The position numbers were made by a program, and so were the translations under genes. A DNA stretch of 64,000 nt from Phascolomyces articulosus. Lineage: Eukaryota > Mucoromycota > Mucoromycetes > Mucorales > Lichtheimiaceae. Under the pieces are notes generated by a model, which saw only the letters and a program-made list of their open reading frames with translations, did no database searches and was not told the DNA's origin. This document shows positions 58,489-64,000 of this stretch, one piece after another. Each line of letters opens with the position of its first letter. The stretch's first letter is position 1. The stretch is taken from contig JAIXMP010000038.1 of NCBI GenBank assembly GCA_025677815.1, forward strand, positions 248,001-312,000. Direction: 5' to 3'.

Positions 58489-61400
58489 TTTTTTTTGTTG
58501 TATTTGTGAGAAAAAATATCTAATTCAGGCAAAACGAAGTCCTTTTTTTTTTATATAATATTTTTGTGGTTTTATATAAGATTTTACAAAAGTATTTGGG
58601 GGAGAAAAATGGGGGAGACTAATAATCAACAACGACGAGGCTTGACCGGATAGTTGGTACGGGAAATTTTTTTATAGGCTCAAAACAAAAAGTATAAAAA
58701 TATAAAGGGGAAGTAGAGCTCTATCGAGATCTTGAGTCATCACATGGTATTAGCATCTTCCTGATAAAACATATAATAAACAGGGTGCAATCAAGTTGAT
58801 TACAAAAGATTATATCAACCATCCAGGGCCCAACATTTACTATTAGGAAATTTTTTTCTGGAGGAAATTAATTATGGAAAATAAAATTGAAAAATTTTTC
58901 CCTAATTTCGTCCAAACTATTTTCATCATGTCAACACCTCTTCTTTTCATAGTTCATGCATAAACTTCTTGACGCAAAAATACATTTCCGATGTATCCCT
59001 AACCATTCACATGAAAATAATAAATGTACGTACTTTTACCCCGCAATCCATCATCTATTAGAATGTTTATTGAAATCAGCGACGCGGGGTTCATTGAGTC
59101 TGGTAATCCTCTACGAATTACTTGTTTAGCGGCAATAGGAAGGACTTTTTTTTGGCATGGACAGGCCTTTAATTTGGATAAGCTCGGACTTACTTGTTTT
59201 GGTAAATAAGTTGATTCGTGCACCCAAAAAAAAAAGAACCATAACAAACTAAACCCTGTCTCTCTTCCATATCATAAGTGTAATAATAATAAACTTCGAA
59301 TATTTTTCCTATGCTATGATCCACTTTATATTTGATGAACGTATCATTGATTATTATCTTAGTAAATAAAACATTACAGGTTCCATATGAGTCAAAAGAG
59401 TAAGAGGATCGAGACAATTTAAAACTTGCTTTTGACTCGGCCGTTTCGTAAATTTGGTGTATATGTGGATGGTTGACAAAAACAGTTTATAAATTCTCCT
59501 TTTGTAACATGATAAGGTTTGTTGTCTATTTCAAATCAATAAACCCATATCATTCATGTGGTTTTGTACCATCATTATAAAAAAGAAAAAGAACCATATA
59601 AATTAATTTCCATGATAGAAATGATAAGCACAAGGAAGATATGTAATCTATTCTAGCAATATTATCTCTTTCCTTCTATATATATTAGAAAAACGGTATT
59701 ACAGAATGATCAGGTTTTATTATCACATTACCAATGATGAGAATTTTTTTTACAATGATTTGTTTTGGATGCATTAATTAACAGTTATTACAGTAATAAT
59801 AGATCGGCTTCCTATCTAGTACCAATATCATCAACCATTTAATAGTGTATTTTTTTAAGTTTTGGCATTACCCAATAACAAGAGATAATTTCTGTCAGAC
59901 AATATAGTAACATTGCTGTACGTAAGTTATTACAAAGTTTATTATATAAAGAATTGCCTTTTTGTTGTCTAGACCATTGCTTTTTTTACGCACTCTATTA
60001 TCTATATAGACAGGTGGGGACGCCACATTTCTCTGAACCAGGACATTATGGTCCCTCTTCTGAACATGGTTGTAAGCTTCTTCTTTGGCCATAGCCACTG
60101 CCTATCATAGTCATACGTAGCAATGATGGCCACAGAAAGTAAAATTATAGTTTGGTAAGAAAATAATTGAACCCTTATTTCAATTAACAGCTACTACAGT
60201 CAAACACGATCACTTATTAATAAGTGAATAGCTAAAAAAAATAGTTTAGTCTTAAAACTTACAGTAGATTATCTTCGTGAAAAAAGATGTAGATACAGCA
60301 AATGATTATTTGATTTTATTTAATTATAGTTTTTCTTAGGTTGATTATTAATCTAAACAGTAATACACACAGTGACATGGAAATATGCTATTATGTGCAC
60401 AAACTCCCTACATTATCTTGCTTATTTATGAGGCAAATCAATATGGTACAGTAAAATAAGGTTCAATATATGATATAGAATAAACATGCAATAGCAGAGA
60501 TACAAAAAAAACATGGAATAACAGGCTAATAGTTCCTGTAGTATCCATAAAGGGAAGCATTCAAAAGGCTTCTTATTTTCGTTGTATACAAATTTTCACT
60601 CTACTGTACCATTTTACAAATATAAATTAAACCAATTTATCATTTTTTCAGTTTTTTACTCATCATTGTTTATTATATTTTTTTAAGTTATGAAATATGT
60701 ATCAGCATCATATTAGGGGATGGCATCAAAGTTAATAAATCATTGCATCGGTTACGATAAGTGACAGAGAAAAAGAAAAATAGAGAGCACTTTCCTGCAT
60801 CTTTTTAAAAATTCATCAGTCTGGTGGAAAATGTACCGGTTCTATACCAATAATCATGTTATCTGATAAAATTCATGTTTCATCATCATCATCATCATCA
60901 TTGTCCAAAAAAAAAAATTTATCTTCATTTGAATAAACCGAACATCATTACCACATCAAACATTTCTAATAATGCATAATTACTGAAAGAGGTTATGCGC
61001 CACCGGGTAAAGATCAGTGTCTGCCTCATAATCTAAGTATATAAATGGTTTTTATAAAGAAAAGAGCAAAAATATATATGCGTAGTAATTCATCACTTAT
61101 TCTAGACTCTAGACAATATGAAAACCCCATTGAATTTGTGATGTAATATAGATTTTCTGAAGAAAATCGCACAGATGAACCAACCATGATACTCCATCAT
61201 TTACATTTTGACAATAGCAATAGCAACGCGGCTCTACTCCCGGATGTAATGGTCAGTTTATAATTAATGATATTTATTATAATCTAAAGGAGTAGCATGA
61301 TGCGTGATAGTGTGTCCTTCCTTTTTACTCGAGAAAGACATTGCAGCAAAGTTGATTTACATAAGGACTACCAGAAAAATATATTTTTTGTCATGTAATA

Positions 61401-61640
61401 GTAAAATTTGCATATTTATCTATCGGTACTGTGGGCGACACATATTCTTTAAGTATCAATGTATTGTTTTCTTTATTCATATTACGTCATAATACAAAAG
61501 CCCCTTTTCATTTTGCTTTCTAATAACTGAATGAACATATCCATTGTTGTTTGTAACTAAGTTTAACATTAAGTAGCAAAGATTCTTACAATAAAGTCAA
61601 ATTCTCATTATGCTCTTTATTGAACCGGTTTCGTTATTGG
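58489..61640. other. Gene-poor DNA with possible gene fragments
   Basis: About 3.1 kb. Two short frames look slightly protein-like: 59024-59209 plus (EISDAGFIESGNPLRITCLA) and 60098-59895 minus (AMAKEEAYNHVQKRDHNVLV), the latter preceded by an ATAG acceptor-like site. Neither can be extended into a gene and neither has a recognised domain. An (ATC)n run lies at about 60880-60900. Probably transposon or gene relics. Confidence 0.4.
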
Positions 61641-61649
61641 GTTTAAACA

Positions 61650-62330
61650 GTGGACAGGATTATAATGGTCCATTTTCAGTGTTTTGACAACACTGCTTTT
61701 AAAAAGTATAAAAAGCCTGGAGTTAGATACGCACTAATAACAATATCTTTTGTCTGTTGCATAACTGCTGCACCAAATACTTTTCACTCAATCTCCCCCC
61801 CCCCAAAATTAGCAACCAAAATCTATTATCTCAAGACAACTTGGTCAATAGTCTGCACAATACTATCAGAAATGGATGCACTTCTACATCCGGAGAGCAA
61901 CCAACAGCAATAACATGACAACAATTCTGGCACTGCTTTGATTTCTTGGATTGATCCTCCGAACTCTGAGCAAAATGGGTCCTTATTGATTTTTTCTTTT
62001 TCTTTCTTTCCCACACTTCATTTTTCCATTCTTTCATATCTTTGTACGTTTCTATCTCGATGTTTCCTTATAAACTCATCTTTCATCCACAACACACCAT
62101 AAACACATACCTCTAAAGAATATATTTTATATATTCTAATTATTATACATTTGATAACTCTCTACCCTTTTTTTCTCTTTAATTTGAATCTTTTTACTCC
62201 TTAACCTCGACCTTTTCCTTATAACCCAATAAGGTTTTTTTTATATTCTTTTATTCTTTTTTTTGAGCCGTCTCTATCGGGATGCCATACCAATCGATAG
62301 ATCTTAGGAGACATAATAAAAGACAAAATT
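61650..62330 (+). mobile_element. LINE remnant 3, C-terminal tail and 3' region
   Basis: Contains ATCTATTATCTCAAGACAAC, matching the block at 26766-26785 of LINE remnant 2. Here the block follows a run of 10-11 C instead of A. A frame encodes LATKIYYLKTTW, then SEMDALLHPE; a later frame gives ALISWIDPPNSEQNGSLL before a long C/T-rich 3' region. Near 62219-62245 CCTTATAACCCAATAAGG can form a hairpin directly before a T run, comparable to the hairpin plus T run at the end of remnant 1. Assigned to the LINE group through this similarity only; no RT motif is present. Confidence 0.5.
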
Positions 62331-62570
62331 TTATCCGTACTGCAAGAGTACCTCAAGTGTACTGTAAGAGCGATTTTCCCATGCCTCCTGTTCGATAAAA
62401 TTCGACAATTTGTACGGATATTGTTCAGTATTGTCCGATCACTATCGCAAAGAAGTACTGTAATTGCAGTACTACAAAATTCCCATAGCCCGTAATAGCA
62501 ATACTGTTTCCAACAACAGCGAAAACAACATTCTTGCAGTTGCTTCCACTCCTATCGATAATAATCCAGT

Positions 62571-63531
62571 CGCCATCCTCCCACCACTACTTCTTCTACA
62601 ACTCCTGATAACAACAACAACAATGTTATTTATTCTTCTTCAACCACGCCTACCGCATCTCTTTCTTTATTAGGCAAACTATCTCGATCATCCGTAAGTT
62701 CGTAGAATAAGTATAGTTCTTTATCTTTTCAAGTATCCAACTTTTCTTCTTCTTTTTTTCAGAGTAGCAAGTCTGATTCTTATGAGTTGACTCAAGATAT
62801 GAAAGAACAATACAAACAAGCGTATGAGGCGTTGGATCATGATAAAAAATGGATTTTAGATGGTGGTACTAAATTTGAGGATATAATGTATGCATATGGA
62901 GCTATTTGCCTGTATTTATGAATAGTAAATATATAAACATTCTCTTTAATTCGAACTGTACTCTTGATACTGAGAGCTTTTTGCTGATTAAAATAATTCT
63001 ATTCTAGCGCTGTGCATTCATTTATCCTTGGCACGAACGACGAGTGTTGGGAGTCTGTCTTCACTCCATCTCAGCTTGAAAAAATTAAGCCAACAAACAA
63101 TAGGTCGTTGTGTGAATATAATGAATCGTGCAAAACCATGTTCTCCGCGTTTTCACAAGTTATCAAGGATGCCAAGAAACGTAAATTGGTATCAGTAGCA
63201 TCATCAGCAATAACAACAACAACAACAATAGCAACTGAAGGCAAAAGAAGAACAACAAGCAACAAACCCATCATATTTGGAGTTGACTACTAAAGAAGAG
63301 GATATGATTGATGAATTATTGGAGACACTCGCAAAATTCGGTATGATCGACTCGCGTCAAAACTACAATTTATATTGGTTACAAAAAACAATGTATGATA
63401 TTCTTAATTTATACAGATTCTGAGTATTAGACTGGGTCAAGATACATGGCTCGGAAATGGACCTTGTGGTTCGCGTATGGACTTTGCTTGATAGTGTTTT
63501 TGATGATATGATGATGGAAACAAGAAGATAA
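62571..63531 (+). CDS. Multi-exon gene of unknown function, 5' end uncertain
   Basis: Exons joined in phase: an Asn/Ser/Thr-rich exon ending at 62693 (VIYSSSTTPTASLSLLGKLS), 62763-62887 (SKSDSYELTQDMKEQYKQAY then EALDHDKKWILDGGTKFED), 63008-63188 (HSFILGTNDECWESVFTPSQ), 63232-63340 (QQATNPSYLELTTKEEDMID then ELLETLAKF) and 63431-63531 (DWVKIHGSEMDLVVRVWTLL then DSVFDD, stop). A 43-nt intron (63189-63231) is needed to keep frame; without it the frame stops at 63293. No start codon is visible in the frame of the first exon, where stops occur near 62560, so the 5' end is missing, spliced differently or decayed. I recall similar WVKIHGSEMDL-type proteins as an expanded, unnamed family in Mucorales; not verified. 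Possibly a recent pseudogene. Confidence 0.5.
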
Positions 63532-64000
63532 ATTCATTTAATTAGTGAAATTCCCTCAATCAGCATGTGTTTTTTATTTACAATGTTTATTCCAATATTT
63601 ATAGGGACAGCGGATCAGTAGTAGCCGCCTTTATTGATAACTAAGAACGCACAGTAACTGGAATGATCGCTGTTGCAGCTAAAAATTCATAATATACTTT
63701 TAAACTCATAAAATATTTACATGTTCAAAAAATGTTCAAAAAATATTCGGCATAAATTCAAATTTGGGGCATTTTGCACATATAAACATTTGAATATGTT
63801 TTGAATATATCCTGAATATTTTTTTTCTAAAGTGATGGAAAACCCTGGTGGATACATCTGTATAATCAGTTCAGCACTACAGTACCAAATAATATCAACC
63901 ATTCCTTCACATATATCATCTGGTCTACTTCCTATATTAAAACTAACTCTTAAAATCCAAAATAAATTATACATTCATTGATTTTGCATGACAAAAAGTA
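63532..64000. other. Right edge, possible decayed continuation
   Basis: After the stop at 63531, a short frame near 63603-63690 reads GSVVAAFIDN, stop, ERTVTGMIAVAAK, which might be remains of further exons of the preceding gene. A direct repeat ATGTTCAAAAA lies at about 63720-63742. The minus-strand frame 63974-63717 has no support. Confidence 0.3.

Noticed and set aside
59024..59209. 61-residue plus-strand frame ending NLDKLGLTCFGK
   Set aside because: Looks somewhat protein-like but has no splice-compatible neighbours and no recognised family, so not called as a gene.
63717..63974. 85-residue minus-strand frame at the right edge
   Set aside because: AT-rich translation with no motif; the direct repeat of ATGTTCAAAAA explains part of it.

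Overview
The window looks like nuclear DNA of an early-diverging filamentous fungus, most likely a mucoralean (Mucoromycota). The reasons are an AT-rich background, short GT-AG introns splitting nearly every gene, long CAA/CAG and AAT/AAC homopolymer codon runs in transcription factors, clearly fungal gene families (Zn2Cys6 activator, Nrg1-type repressor, Caf16, Sds23-like CBS protein) beside families commoner in basal fungi and animals (TRMT2A with an RRM, MGST3, WBP2-like). No rRNA, tRNA, CRISPR or bacterial signal was found. All exon structures were built by hand from splice sites and phase; each complete model closes in frame.

Layout. 1-3.8 kb: two minus-strand genes of the carnitine shuttle, a carnitine acetyltransferase (cut by the left edge) and the mitochondrial carnitine/acylcarnitine carrier. 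6.1-8.8 kb: a plus-strand TRMT2A-type tRNA methyltransferase with a possible alternative mitochondrial leader. 9.3-14.5 kb: a small basic protein with an FoP-like tail and a 1104-residue polyglutamine C2H2 factor. 16.6-21.2 kb: RAD54 (14 exons) and an MGST3-type MAPEG enzyme. 21.3-30.1 kb: a repeat island with two long divergent inverted repeats, a third partial copy, two LINE 3' remnants, a MITE with a TAA target duplication, and one intact F-box gene. 33.1 kb: a 64-residue secreted peptide. 35.1-38.0 kb: Caf16-type ATPase and Mms2-type ubiquitin E2 variant. 42.1-54.7 kb: Nrg1-like zinc-finger factor, an unknown Ser-rich protein, a CBS-repeat protein and a 1440-residue Zn2Cys6 factor. 55.1-58.5 kb: WBP2-like GRAM protein and an orphan acidic protein. 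58.5-64 kb: repeat-rich DNA with a third LINE tail and a multi-exon gene of unknown function that may be decaying.

Functional links. The carnitine pair acts in one pathway (acetyl/acyl export and import across mitochondria). RAD54 and MMS2 both serve DNA repair but lie 17 kb apart, so I treat this as chance. I see no biosynthetic cluster. The less ordinary signals are the repeat island around the F-box gene, the secreted peptide, the in-frame leader exon of the tRNA methyltransferase and the orphan gene at the right end.
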